From Moraxella ovis (GTDB lineage Bacteria; Pseudomonadota; Gammaproteobacteria; Pseudomonadales; Moraxellaceae): a stretch of 64,000 bases of DNA. Below, piece after piece: positions 41,572 through 50,355 of this stretch. Each line of letters begins with the position of its first letter. Within the stretch, counting starts at the first letter, position 1. The position numbers were made by a program, and so were the translations under genes. The stretch spans positions 1,550,001 to 1,614,000 of the forward strand of contig NZ_UGPW01000001.1 in NCBI RefSeq assembly GCF_900453105.1, read 5' to 3'. The notes below the pieces were generated by a model. That model was given only the letters and a program-made list of their open reading frames with translations. It was not told the origin of the DNA and did no database searches.

Positions 41572-41850
41572 TCAGTGCGGATGAAAAAGCTCAAAATGAT
41601 AAACCAGCGCCAAGCCGATCGCCCACACTAATGCCTGAAAGATTAGCACGAAGCGTTTTTGACCTTGAGTAGCATTCACCATTTTATTACCTGTCTTGAT
41701 GCTGATAAAATCAGCCAGCACCGACAACACCCCGCACAGCGCGAACGCGTGATAGGCATAGCCATTATTCTGTGTGATGCTAATTGCAATCGCCATCACG
41801 CCAATAAAGAACAAAGTCAAAGACAGCACATTGGCAAAACGCTTATTCAT
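41572..41850 (-). CDS. Small membrane protein at the end of the ABC operon
   Basis: 92 residues with three hydrophobic segments (VLSLTLFFIGVMAIAISI; HAFALCGVLSVLADFISI; VLIFQALVWAIGLALVYHF). It lies 21 bases downstream of the ATPase gene and in the same direction, so it may be cotranscribed. No known family or role. Confidence 0.65.
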   Translation of the reverse strand: MNKRFANVLSLTLFFIGVMAIAISITQNNGYAYHAFALCGVLSVLADFISIKTGNKMVNATQGQKRFVLIFQALVWAIGLALVYHFELFHPH

Positions 41851-41871
41851 AAAAATCCTTTTATCGCTCGC

Positions 41872-42666
41872 TTATCCTAACAATAGTGCATCATCCGCCA
41901 CTTTCTCGCCACGCGTGCGCTCAAACATATCCAATAGATCCTGAACCGTCATGCCGCGACGCTCTTCGCCTGAGACATCAAGCACGACCTGACCTTGGTG
42001 CAGCATGACTGTGCGCGTGCCATGGGTCAGCGCCTGTTGCATGGAGTGAGTCACCATCATCGTGGTTAGTTTGTTGTCATTGACGATCTTATCGGTCAAA
42101 TCAAGCACGAAAGCTGCTGTCTTCGGGTCAAGCGCAGCGGTGTGCTCATCCAAAAGAAGAATCTTCGAAGGCTGTAGGCTTGCCATTAGCAGGCTTACCG
42201 CTTGACGCTGACCACCTGATAACAAGCCCATGCGGTCGGTCAGACGATTCTCAAGGCCGAGCTTTAGCACGGATAATTTTTCGCGGAAAATATCACGGTT
42301 CTGACCATTTAGCGCACCTTTTAGGGTGCGAGGATTACCACGTTTGAAGGCAAGCGCCATATTCTCTTCGATGGTTAGTGCTTCACACGTGCCTGCCATT
42401 GGATCCTGGAACACTCTTGCAACCAGATGGCTGCGCTTATGTGTTGGTCGATTGGTCACATCAACACCATCGATCACCACAGAACCACTGTCAGGGCGAA
42501 TCGCCCCGCTCACAGTATTTAAGAAGGTGGATTTACCTGCACCGTTGGTGCCGATGACGGTCACAAACTCGCCCTCAGCGATGTTTAAACTAATACCGCG
42601 CAAAGCTGGGTTCTCAATCGGTGTGCCTTTATTGAACGTTAAACGTAAGTCACTTGCTTGCATCAT
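41872..42666 (-). CDS. ABC transporter ATP-binding protein (ABC_sub_bind / TrpZ-type system)
   Basis: 264 residues from the ATG at 42666, behind GGAG; a longer start at 42687 is less likely. Walker A GTNGAGKST (39-47), signature LSGGQRQAV and Walker B ILLLDEHTA are intact. The sequence is close to LivF/LivG-like ATPases that pair with the PF04392 binding proteins. Energises uptake with the permease encoded just upstream. Similar operons (trpXYZ) import tryptophan in Gram-positives; the substrate here is unknown. Confidence 0.92.
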   Translation of the reverse strand: MMQASDLRLTFNKGTPIENPALRGISLNIAEGEFVTVIGTNGAGKSTFLNTVSGAIRPDSGSVVIDGVDVTNRPTHKRSHLVARVFQDPMAGTCEALTIEENMALAFKRGNPRTLKGALNGQNRDIFREKLSVLKLGLENRLTDRMGLLSGGQRQAVSLLMASLQPSKILLLDEHTAALDPKTAAFVLDLTDKIVNDNKLTTMMVTHSMQQALTHGTRTVMLHQGQVVLDVSGEERRGMTVQDLLDMFERTRGEKVADDALLLG

Positions 42667-42691
42667 AAGAATTTTCTCCGTTAACATTCAT

Positions 42692-43600
42692 TTATTGGAT
42701 TGATTTTTTGCCAAATTTTGCAAACAGTCTGGCGCGAAATTTAGGCAACATGAGCACAATCACCACAAGCAATGCCGTGACAAGGTTCAAATCTTGTGGC
42801 CCAAAGCCAATGCTACGCAGTGTCTGGCTGGATAACGCAATCTGAATGAACAGCTTATAAAGCACTGCACCAATTATCACTGATAAGGTAATCCAAAAAA
42901 TACGCTTCGCAGTCAGCACAGTCTCACCAATGATGACCGCAGCCAGACCAATAACGATCGTACCAATACCAATCGACACATCGGCACCGCCTTGAGTCTG
43001 TACAAATAACGCACCCGACAGCGCAATCAGGCCGTTGCTGATCGCCATACCAAGCACGATCATCCATGAGGTGTTAATGCCTTGTGCTTGTGCCATCTTG
43101 GCGTTAGAACCTGTGGCGCGCATGGCAAGACCTGTCTCGGTGCTAAAGAACCAATCCAAGAACAGCTTAGCAATCACCACCACACCCAGCGTCACAAGCA
43201 CTCGCACCCACACGCCATTACCGCCTTGGATGAACGGTGCAAATACGGTTGGCTCACCCAAGAGCGATAGGTTTGGCGCGCCCATGATGCGCAAATTCAC
43301 CGAATACAATGCCGTCATCACAAGGATGCCCGACAACAGATGCAGAATGCCTAATTTGACGTTTAATAATGCCGTGACTGTTCCCGCTGCCGCACCGGCA
43401 AACATCCCTAGGATACAAGCCATCCAAGGATTGATGCCCGAGATGATGGCAAGCGCTGCCACCGCGCCGCCCAAAGGAAAGCTGCCGTCAGCGGTCAAAT
43501 CTGGAAAATCCAAAATACGAAAAGAAATCAGCACGCCAAGCGCCATCAGCGCATAAATCAAGCCACTTTCTAACGCCCCAAAAAAGGCAATCATCGACAT
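42692..43600 (-). CDS. ABC transporter permease
   Basis: 302 residues with eight or nine transmembrane segments. RILDFPDLTADGSFPLGGA is the family signature of permeases that pair with PF04392 binding proteins. It forms a homodimer channel in the inner membrane. It lies 25 bases ahead of the ATPase gene in transcription order. A hairpin upstream (43615-43657) separates it from the binding-protein genes. Confidence 0.92.
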   Translation of the reverse strand: MSMIAFFGALESGLIYALMALGVLISFRILDFPDLTADGSFPLGGAVAALAIISGINPWMACILGMFAGAAAGTVTALLNVKLGILHLLSGILVMTALYSVNLRIMGAPNLSLLGEPTVFAPFIQGGNGVWVRVLVTLGVVVIAKLFLDWFFSTETGLAMRATGSNAKMAQAQGINTSWMIVLGMAISNGLIALSGALFVQTQGGADVSIGIGTIVIGLAAVIIGETVLTAKRIFWITLSVIIGAVLYKLFIQIALSSQTLRSIGFGPQDLNLVTALLVVIVLMLPKFRARLFAKFGKKSIQ

Positions 43601-43614
43601 AAAAACGCCCCTAA

Positions 43615-43657
43615 ACTAAATAAAAACACACACCACGAGCGTCTTCGGGCGTGTGTT
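43615..43657 (-). terminator. Intra-operon terminator or attenuator between binding protein and permease
   Basis: Read on the minus strand, AACACACGCC pairs with GGTGTGTGTT (ten pairs with one G-T) and is followed by TTTATTT. Partial termination here would keep binding protein in excess over permease and ATPase. Confidence 0.7.
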
Positions 43658-43766
43658 CTTTAAAAACGTGCAATATTTTACCATTTTATGACATATTTTT
43701 GTATGTTAAATTTATTAGATGTGCGAATGACTTGTCCATCATGTCACGCATCGTCATACAAAAATA

Positions 43767-44777
43767 TTATTCAGCAACTTTCTGCGCGCGATCAATGATA
43801 GATTGTGGCACGGTAATACCTTGTTCTGCTGCGTATTTTTTGCTAACGAACAGATCTAGCTTTTGGGCTGCGTACACAGGGATATCGCCTGCTTTTTCAC
43901 CTTTTAGGATGCGCGCTGTGATCTTACCTGTCTCGCGTCCTAGGTCTAGATAGTTCACACCTAGCGCCACAGCAGCACCACGCTCAACCACGCTTGGATC
44001 AGATGACACAAGTGGGATCTTAGCTTCTTTGGCAACTTGAGCCAATGCTTCATAGGCGTTGATGACGTTGTTGTCAGTTGAGGTGTAGATCACGTCAACT
44101 TTACCCGCCAGACTTTGGGCCGCCATGGCGATGTCGCTTGATTTTTGGGCAGGTGCTTCAACGATGTTAATGCCTTGATTGCTTGTGATGGCTTTTAGGT
44201 TTTTAAGAGTTACGGTTGAGTTGACTTCACCTGGGCTATATACAAAGCCGATGTTCTTAACGTTAGGCAGTAGTTCTTTGATCAGATCAACTTGTGGCTC
44301 AAGTGGCAATACGTCTGATGCGCCAGTTACGTTCGTGCCAGAACCGTCTAGTTTTGGCACAAGCTTGGCTTCAACTGGCTCTGTCACCGCTGAGAAAATC
44401 ACAGGAATGTCGCTCGTGCCTGATACAACTGCTTGCGCTGATGGTGTAGCGATGGCGATGATGGCATCAGGATTATCCGCAACGAACTGCTTAGCGATCT
44501 GACCTGCTGTTGCCATGTTACCTTGGGCTGATTGGAAGTTGATGGTTAGGTTCTCACCTTCTTTATAACCTGCCGCACCAAGCTCTTCGATGGCGCCTTG
44601 ACGCACTGCATCCAAGGCAGGATGTTCAACAATGGCAGTGATGGCGACAGTTTTTGCATCTGCTTTGGCATCAGGTGCAGCTGCCTTGTCATCATTACCG
44701 CAGCCAAACAATGCCGCACTTAATAAAGTTACGCCCAATAATTTAGAAAATCCATTAATACGATTTGGGTTGAACAT
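43767..44777 (-). CDS. ABC transporter substrate-binding lipoprotein (PF04392), copy 1
   Basis: 336 residues from the ATG at 44777 (MFNPNRINGF), with GGAG six bases upstream. Lipobox LFGC. The mature domain reads VAITAIVEHPALDAVRQGAIEEL, NLTINFQSAQGNMATAGQIA and VIYTSTDNNVINAYEAL, typical of the ABC_sub_bind family. It is a clear paralogue of the gene just upstream. The two-lobed fold binds a small substrate in the periplasm; aromatic amino acids are known for a few relatives. Confidence 0.93.
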   Translation of the reverse strand: MFNPNRINGFSKLLGVTLLSAALFGCGNDDKAAAPDAKADAKTVAITAIVEHPALDAVRQGAIEELGAAGYKEGENLTINFQSAQGNMATAGQIAKQFVADNPDAIIAIATPSAQAVVSGTSDIPVIFSAVTEPVEAKLVPKLDGSGTNVTGASDVLPLEPQVDLIKELLPNVKNIGFVYSPGEVNSTVTLKNLKAITSNQGINIVEAPAQKSSDIAMAAQSLAGKVDVIYTSTDNNVINAYEALAQVAKEAKIPLVSSDPSVVERGAAVALGVNYLDLGRETGKITARILKGEKAGDIPVYAAQKLDLFVSKKYAAEQGITVPQSIIDRAQKVAE

Positions 44778-44945
44778 CTTCATCTCCATAGCTTTGCCCA
44801 CTTGGGCGGTTAATCAAAAAGTGATTCATGATAAACAAAATATCACGAAATTTCAATCATCAATCAGCAAAATCACTCATAAAGCAGCTAAGGCGACGAA
44901 CATTTGTTCAAAAAACCTACAATCCGCCGCCAGCTCATGACTGTC

Positions 44946-45983
44946 TTAGTGTGAACGTGGTGTCTCATCCACGTTGATCGCGTCTTTCTTAACTTCATCG
45001 GTAAGAGTCACGCCTTGATCGGCAGCATGTTTTGGGCTGATGTACAGTGTTAGTGTGTTCATGACTTCAGGCTTGATGTCTGCTGGGTTTTTTCCATCTA
45101 GGATGCCTGCGACCAGCTTAGCGGTCGTCACCCCAAAATCAAAGTCATTCACGCCCAAGGCAGCCGTTGCGCCGCGACGTACTGAGAATTCATCGGACGC
45201 AATGATCGGCAAACCAAGCTCATTAGCCACCTGCACCATCGCTTCCATCGCTGACGCGACGTTATTGTCTAAAGACGTATAGATAAGATCAGCACGTCCA
45301 TCTAATGCGCGTGTCGCACTTGCCACATCAGCAGAGCGGTTGGCAGGAATGTCCACTAAGCTCATGCCATACTTAGGCAGAATCTTAATCAATTGATCTT
45401 TTAGAACGACCGAATTCGCCTCACCTGGGCTATAGACATAGCCGATACGCTTGGCATCAGGCTTAACTTTAGTGAACAGCTCAATCTGTGGCTCGAGTGG
45501 TAGCTGGCTTGATAAGCCTGTGATATTCGCCTGTGTGGCGACGTTGTTGTTATCGATCAGCTTAGCCGCGACAGGGTCTGACACAGCAGTATATACCAAA
45601 GGAATGGTCTGAGTGGCAGCGGCCAGACTCTGCGCGGTTGGCGTAGAGATAGCGACGATCGCATCAGGATTCTCGGAGGCGAACTGCTTGGCGATTTGGC
45701 TTGCGGTTGCCATGTTGCCTTGAGCTGATTGGAAATTGACGGTTAGATTCTGACCATCTTTATAGCCCAAATCCGCCAAGCCTGAGACGATGCCACGACG
45801 AATATCATCCAACGAAGGATGCTCAACGATGGCAGAGATGGCGATGGTTTTGGGTTGTTTGGTGTTGTCTTGGGTGGTTTTGTCCGCCTCAGCTGGTTGG
45901 GCGGTTGTTTTTTCTTGATTGCAGCCAGCCAAAGCGAGAGCTGATAATGCAATAGCTGATAATTGTAGTTTAAAAGTTTGCAT
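44946..45983 (-). CDS. ABC transporter substrate-binding lipoprotein (PF04392), copy 2
   Basis: 345 residues from the ATG at 45983 (MQTFKLQLSAIALSALALAGC), with GGAG eight bases upstream. Lipobox LAGC, then a Gln/Thr/Lys-rich linker. The body parallels copy 1 (VEHPSLDDIRRGIVSGL, NLTVNFQSAQGNMATASQIA, SLDNNVASAMEAM). As the first gene of the operon it probably has the strongest expression. The two paralogues could give the same permease two substrate preferences. Confidence 0.93.
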   Translation of the reverse strand: MQTFKLQLSAIALSALALAGCNQEKTTAQPAEADKTTQDNTKQPKTIAISAIVEHPSLDDIRRGIVSGLADLGYKDGQNLTVNFQSAQGNMATASQIAKQFASENPDAIVAISTPTAQSLAAATQTIPLVYTAVSDPVAAKLIDNNNVATQANITGLSSQLPLEPQIELFTKVKPDAKRIGYVYSPGEANSVVLKDQLIKILPKYGMSLVDIPANRSADVASATRALDGRADLIYTSLDNNVASAMEAMVQVANELGLPIIASDEFSVRRGATAALGVNDFDFGVTTAKLVAGILDGKNPADIKPEVMNTLTLYISPKHAADQGVTLTDEVKKDAINVDETPRSH

Positions 45984-46105
45984 CTTTTTCTCCAAAAGGA
46001 ATCTGCCTAGGCAAATTCGACACTATGAAATTATTCCGTTGTGCTAATACGTTTTGACAAACTGTCATTTTATCATATTATTAAGACAATTTTAAAAACA
46101 CCCAT

Positions 46106-46135
46106 AAAAAATCCCGAATATTATTCGGGATTTTT
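46106..46135 (-). terminator. Terminator of the Pro/Gln-rich lipoprotein gene
   Basis: AAAAATCCCGAATA/TATTCGGGATTTTT perfect stem with T run on the minus strand. Confidence 0.88.
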
Positions 46136-46147
46136 GGCATTGCTAAA

Positions 46148-47140
46148 TTAATAAGTATCGTTGCTCTCAACGATTGTCAGCTCGACATTCTCATCAGCAG
46201 CCGACTGTTGAGCCGGTGCAGGTGCAGGAGCTGGCTCAGCTTGCTTCTGTGGTCGTGCAGCTTGACTCGGCGCAGCTGGTTCAGCCTTAGGACGTGCCTG
46301 CTCTTGGGTTCTTTGTGGGCGCGACGTCTCTTTCTTTGGTGCTTCTGCTTGAGCGGGTGGTAGTGGCTCAGGACGAGATTGGGTGCGTGGCTCTGCTTGA
46401 GCTGGACGCTGCTGTGGCTGTTCTTGACGAACCGTTTGGGTAGGTCTTGCTGTTGGCGCCGTCTCTTCACGCTTTTGGATGCGTGGTGCAGCGATCGGTT
46501 GGACAGGCTCTAGACGTACAGCTGGGGTATTTTGTGCATTGGCGTGCGATTCACCTGCCATGCCATGAACAGCCGCCACCAAAGTCTTAGCCACCAGACT
46601 TAGCACCGCGTTATCGGTACCGATGACTGCTTTATTATCCTCGATGGTATATGCAAAGTCCTTGGCAATCAGGCGGTTACCACCGACCAATGCAGCACCT
46701 GCTTCTGACGCCTGCTCATCAAGCTCAGTCAGACCATTATTCTCAAATGTGCTGTTGGCATAAGCAATGTCTTGAGCTGGCAGTGTAAAATGCACGTCAG
46801 CACGGCACGTCGCACCCGATGCAATGACATTCTGCAGATTGATGTCCACACCAGTGAGCTTTTGGCGAACCTGCTGCTCAAGTCCTAGGTGTGTCGCATC
46901 ATCATAACCTTGCACTTCAAGTAGTGCGCTGTCAAGCAAACCAACCTGCAATGAATCCACCAAGCGATTGCGCAGGCTTGGCTCATCACATACCGCTTGA
47001 ATCTCTTGGATGACAGGCTCTGCCACCACGATGTCCGCCTCTTGGGCGTTGTTTGGTTCTTCATTTTTGGTACAAGCGGTCAAAGCAAGCGCCACCACAG
47101 AGGCACCCACCGCATATTTTACTGCGCTTAGTGTTTTCAT
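46148..47140 (-). CDS. Lipoprotein with a long Pro/Gln/Ala-rich tail, unknown
   Basis: 330 residues. Lipobox ALTAC gives an acylated Cys. The globular part (about 40-205) has two Cys (VCDEPSLRNRL and GATCRADVHF) that may form a disulfide. Residues about 205-315 are low complexity, rich in Pro, Gln, Ala, Arg and Lys (RPTQTVRQEQPQQRPAQA, APAPAPAQQ), and probably extended across the periplasm or peptidoglycan. I do not recognise the family. Single gene with its own terminator. Confidence 0.82.
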   Translation of the reverse strand: MKTLSAVKYAVGASVVALALTACTKNEEPNNAQEADIVVAEPVIQEIQAVCDEPSLRNRLVDSLQVGLLDSALLEVQGYDDATHLGLEQQVRQKLTGVDINLQNVIASGATCRADVHFTLPAQDIAYANSTFENNGLTELDEQASEAGAALVGGNRLIAKDFAYTIEDNKAVIGTDNAVLSLVAKTLVAAVHGMAGESHANAQNTPAVRLEPVQPIAAPRIQKREETAPTARPTQTVRQEQPQQRPAQAEPRTQSRPEPLPPAQAEAPKKETSRPQRTQEQARPKAEPAAPSQAARPQKQAEPAPAPAPAQQSAADENVELTIVESNDTY

Positions 47141-47355
47141 AGAATACCTGAATCTTTAAATTTAAGCATGGAGTTGGGCAAGTCTGCAAGCATCTTGGCA
47201 TTTTTATGATAAAATAACGCATCAATCGCCCAACAAAATTGTCGGCATTATATCACAGCTATTGTCACTTTTTAAGCAAACAACAAAGCAAAAGTATGCC
47301 TGCTTAACAGTTATCCAATTATTTTTTATTCATTTTTACAAAATACTACAAAATC

Positions 47356-48183
47356 ATGACAATTCAATCAGCCAATTTGCACCACTCTGATCGCAATTTT
47401 GACCCGATCGCCGATCATTTCGCCAAAAAAGTCTATGGCGGTTTAAAAGGACAGATCCGCCTTGCCGTCCTTGAGCGTGACATCAGCCAAATGGTAAGTG
47501 CGCTGGCTGGCGCGTTAAATCGTCCGCTTAGAATACTGGATGTGGGCGCAGGACTTGCCCAAATCAGTCTAAATCTCGCCAAACATCATCACTGCACGAT
47601 CAATGATATCTCTGCCAACATGATCGATAAGGCCAAACAAAGCGCTGCCAACCAAGGCCTGAATGACATTCGCTTTATCGTCTGTCCTTATCAAGAGCTG
47701 CCATCTGCCATTCAGGGTGAGAAATTTGACCTCATCTTATGCCATGCGGTATTGGAGTGGCTCGGGGAGCCTGAGCAGATCATGGATTTTTTTGATGAAT
47801 TTTTGGTGGATGGTGGCGCGCTGTCTTTGTGTTTTTATAATCCTGCCAGTTTGATTTATCGTAATTTGGTGATGGGTAATTTTTATCAGCTGGACAAACC
47901 AAAACCCGCTGACAACAAGTCTCTCACCCCGAACAATCCCGTCAGTAGCGATGACGTTGAATCATGGCTATCTGCTCGCCATTATCATGTGCAAGCACGC
48001 TCTGGCATTCGCGTGTTTTCCGATTATGCACCCTTAAAGCGCGGCGGTCTGAACAACCCTGATGACATCATCGCGATGGAGCTGAAATACTCAACGCAGC
48101 TGCCATTTCGCCTAATGGGGCGATATCTGCACATCATCGCCACCAAATCTACTAAGACAGATACCGACCAAGCACGGCATTGA
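47356..48183 (+). CDS. cmoM: tRNA uridine-34 carboxymethoxy methyltransferase
   Basis: Methylates cmo5U34 to mcmo5U34 in certain tRNAs. 275 residues. The start DRNFDPIADHFAKKVYGGLKGQIR, the SAM motif LDVGAGLAQ, CHAVLEWL, and the SLCFYNPASL, VMGNFY and SGIRVFSDY segments follow E. coli CmoM step by step. The first nine residues are an extension. Its last 32 bases overlap the end of the convergent rsmE gene. Confidence 0.92.
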   Translation: MTIQSANLHHSDRNFDPIADHFAKKVYGGLKGQIRLAVLERDISQMVSALAGALNRPLRILDVGAGLAQISLNLAKHHHCTINDISANMIDKAKQSAANQGLNDIRFIVCPYQELPSAIQGEKFDLILCHAVLEWLGEPEQIMDFFDEFLVDGGALSLCFYNPASLIYRNLVMGNFYQLDKPKPADNKSLTPNNPVSSDDVESWLSARHYHVQARSGIRVFSDYAPLKRGGLNNPDDIIAMELKYSTQLPFRLMGRYLHIIATKSTKTDTDQARH

Positions 48184-48862
48184 CCGCGCTTTCGGTGCGA
48201 AGTATGCGCTGTCCTAGCCCTGCCGCTGTCACACCAACCGACGCCAACAGCTCAATCTCATAAGGGATAAATCCGCCCTCAGCGCCAATGACGATCAAGT
48301 CTGGCAACCCATGCACCTGACTGTATGCATAAAAGTTCTCATCCGCATAAGGATGACACACCACCGCACGATCTCGTATCAGGCTGGGTAATTCATCCTG
48401 CACAAAGGGCTTAAAACGCTTCGCTAGAGTAATCTTCGGTGCGATGGTGTCTACACCCTGCTGCAACCCTTCTTGGACAAATTCATCCAGGCGCGCCAAT
48501 AATGGCGACCCCCAATAGCTCTTATCGGTTCGATAGCTGTTCACCAGTACGATATGGTTCACACCTATGGCAGTCATGTCCATGATTAGGCGTCTTAGCA
48601 CCTTAGGACGCGGCAAAGCAAGCACGAGCGTCACACCTAGCTTTGTCGGAGGCGGTGCATCAAGGCGCACTTCCCTTAACACAACTTTATCATTAATAAA
48701 GTCAATCACACCCGTACCAAGCTGTCCGCCCAACTCGCCAATCTTTAAGGTGTCGCCAACATCTGCATTTAGCACGTGCTTGATGTGTTCGACTTGGGCG
48801 GCATCTTGCATCGTAGCCGTCTGACCATCGATGTCATGAGCGCTTAGTAATAATACATTCAT
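48152..48862 (-). CDS. rsmE: 16S rRNA m3U1498 methyltransferase
   Basis: 236 residues. A PUA-like N-terminal part, then a SPOUT (trefoil knot) domain with VIGAEGGFIPYEIELLASVG and LGQRILRTESAVNAVLG, the RsmE signature. Methylates U1498 of 16S rRNA. Its start overlaps the end of waaA by four bases, so the two are translated in tandem. Its stop lies inside the 3' end of cmoM. Confidence 0.95.
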   Translation of the reverse strand: MNVLLLSAHDIDGQTATMQDAAQVEHIKHVLNADVGDTLKIGELGGQLGTGVIDFINDKVVLREVRLDAPPPTKLGVTLVLALPRPKVLRRLIMDMTAIGVNHIVLVNSYRTDKSYWGSPLLARLDEFVQEGLQQGVDTIAPKITLAKRFKPFVQDELPSLIRDRAVVCHPYADENFYAYSQVHGLPDLIVIGAEGGFIPYEIELLASVGVTAAGLGQRILRTESAVNAVLGRYLS

Positions 48863-50268
48863 CTTACACCTGCCAATATGTCAAGCAGAACCTGAGTTTG
48901 CTTATCAGCGGCGTGCTGCTTATCCATCACAAGATCCCTGCCGGCTTGACCAGCCTTGGCTGCCAAGTCTTTATCGAATAACCATTTGCTTAAGGCTTTG
49001 GCAATATCATCCACAGAATCATCCGTCTGCACTAGTGCACCAACGCCTGATAATTCTTGCACCAAAATTTCACAGTTCTTGGTAAATCGACCCATAACCA
49101 CAGGCCTGCCAAGGCTCGCAGGTTCGATTGGGTTGTGTCCGCCTTTATCCACCAAAGACCCCGCCACGAGCGCAACATCAGCCACCTGATACCACCCTAG
49201 CAGCTCGCCCATACTATCCGCTAGATATACTTGGGTGTCATAATGGATGGTGTCATTCTTTGAGCGTCTTTTTGTGTTAAATCCCATCTCATCGCACAGG
49301 CGCGCAACTTCATCAAATCTCTCAGGATGTCTGGGCACCAAGATCAACAAAACCGATGCATTCATCGCCATCAGCTTCTGATACACCTGTAGCACCAAAC
49401 GTTCCTCGCCCTCATGGGTGCTGGCGGCGATCCATATGGGTCTGCGCCCGTCCTTATGATCAATTAGCTGCCAAGTGTTCGCCTCGGCTGCCAGCTCGTC
49501 ATGCTTATCATCAAGCTGACCAAAGCTAGACCATTTTAAAGAGTCGATCACAACAACCTTATCATCCGATGCGCCAAGCTGTCGGAATCTCTTAGCAGAT
49601 TCTTCATCTTGGGCGATGATGGCGCTAAGGTTTGCCATCATGCTACGGCTTAATTTGCCGAATCTGACATACCCTTCATAGGATTTTTGGGTCAGTCGTG
49701 CATTCACCATGACACTAGGAATGCCTTGCTGGCTTAGCTCATGTAGCATCGTCGCCCACAGCTCAGTCTCAATAAATATCGCCATCACAGGACGGACATG
49801 ATTGATGAATCTCTGCACAACAGCTAAGTTATCCACAGGCACGAAGCTATGATTGACTACCACGCCCAGCTTATCTGCGAACAACTGCGATACACGATTA
49901 AATCCTGTCTGCGTGGTACTCGTAATCCATAGTTTAAACCCTTGATTTATCAGTTTTTTTAATAATGGATAAGCGGTGTTTAGCTCGCCAAGACTCACCG
50001 CATGACACCAGATGACACCTCTTGATAAGTCTTGATTGATGGCATCCGAAACAGACTTATCCACAGCCTTATCAACAATAATTTGCGATGAACTATTTGG
50101 TACAGGTTGATAATGTTCGCCAAAACGCTCATTCAACTCTCTATCCAAAGTCGGCAAATGGCGTGATTTTTTCTTGACCATCTGGCGGTAAATCGGCATG
50201 GCAAGACGTATGGCGATGGGGTAATAAATGGGCGGCTTCATTATGTTATTCATTCTACTGTAAACCAT
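48859..50268 (-). CDS. waaA: 3-deoxy-D-manno-octulosonic acid transferase
   Basis: Adds Kdo to lipid A in the inner leaflet of the inner membrane. 469 residues (the start could be 50268, 50253 or 50241). The N-terminal part has hydrophobic helices and the motif GVIWCHAVSLGE. The GT-B C-terminal domain has WIAASTHEGEE and the nucleotide-binding GGHNPIEPASLGRPVVMG. The enzyme number (mono- or bifunctional) cannot be told. Cotranscribed with rsmE. Confidence 0.95.
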   Translation of the reverse strand: MVYSRMNNIMKPPIYYPIAIRLAMPIYRQMVKKKSRHLPTLDRELNERFGEHYQPVPNSSSQIIVDKAVDKSVSDAINQDLSRGVIWCHAVSLGELNTAYPLLKKLINQGFKLWITSTTQTGFNRVSQLFADKLGVVVNHSFVPVDNLAVVQRFINHVRPVMAIFIETELWATMLHELSQQGIPSVMVNARLTQKSYEGYVRFGKLSRSMMANLSAIIAQDEESAKRFRQLGASDDKVVVIDSLKWSSFGQLDDKHDELAAEANTWQLIDHKDGRRPIWIAASTHEGEERLVLQVYQKLMAMNASVLLILVPRHPERFDEVARLCDEMGFNTKRRSKNDTIHYDTQVYLADSMGELLGWYQVADVALVAGSLVDKGGHNPIEPASLGRPVVMGRFTKNCEILVQELSGVGALVQTDDSVDDIAKALSKWLFDKDLAAKAGQAGRDLVMDKQHAADKQTQVLLDILAGVR

Positions 50269-50355
50269 GTCATTGTAAAAGAAACTTCACCAATAAGCAA
50301 AAAATATACGGCAAGAATGGCCTGCCGTATATTTTAAATAAGTCTCGCTGGTTCA

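Noticed and set aside
44898..44909. GAACATTTGTTC, resembling a LexA box
   Set aside because: It is a Gram-positive-type box, stands between two transporter genes, and is likely a chance palindrome in A/T-rich DNA.
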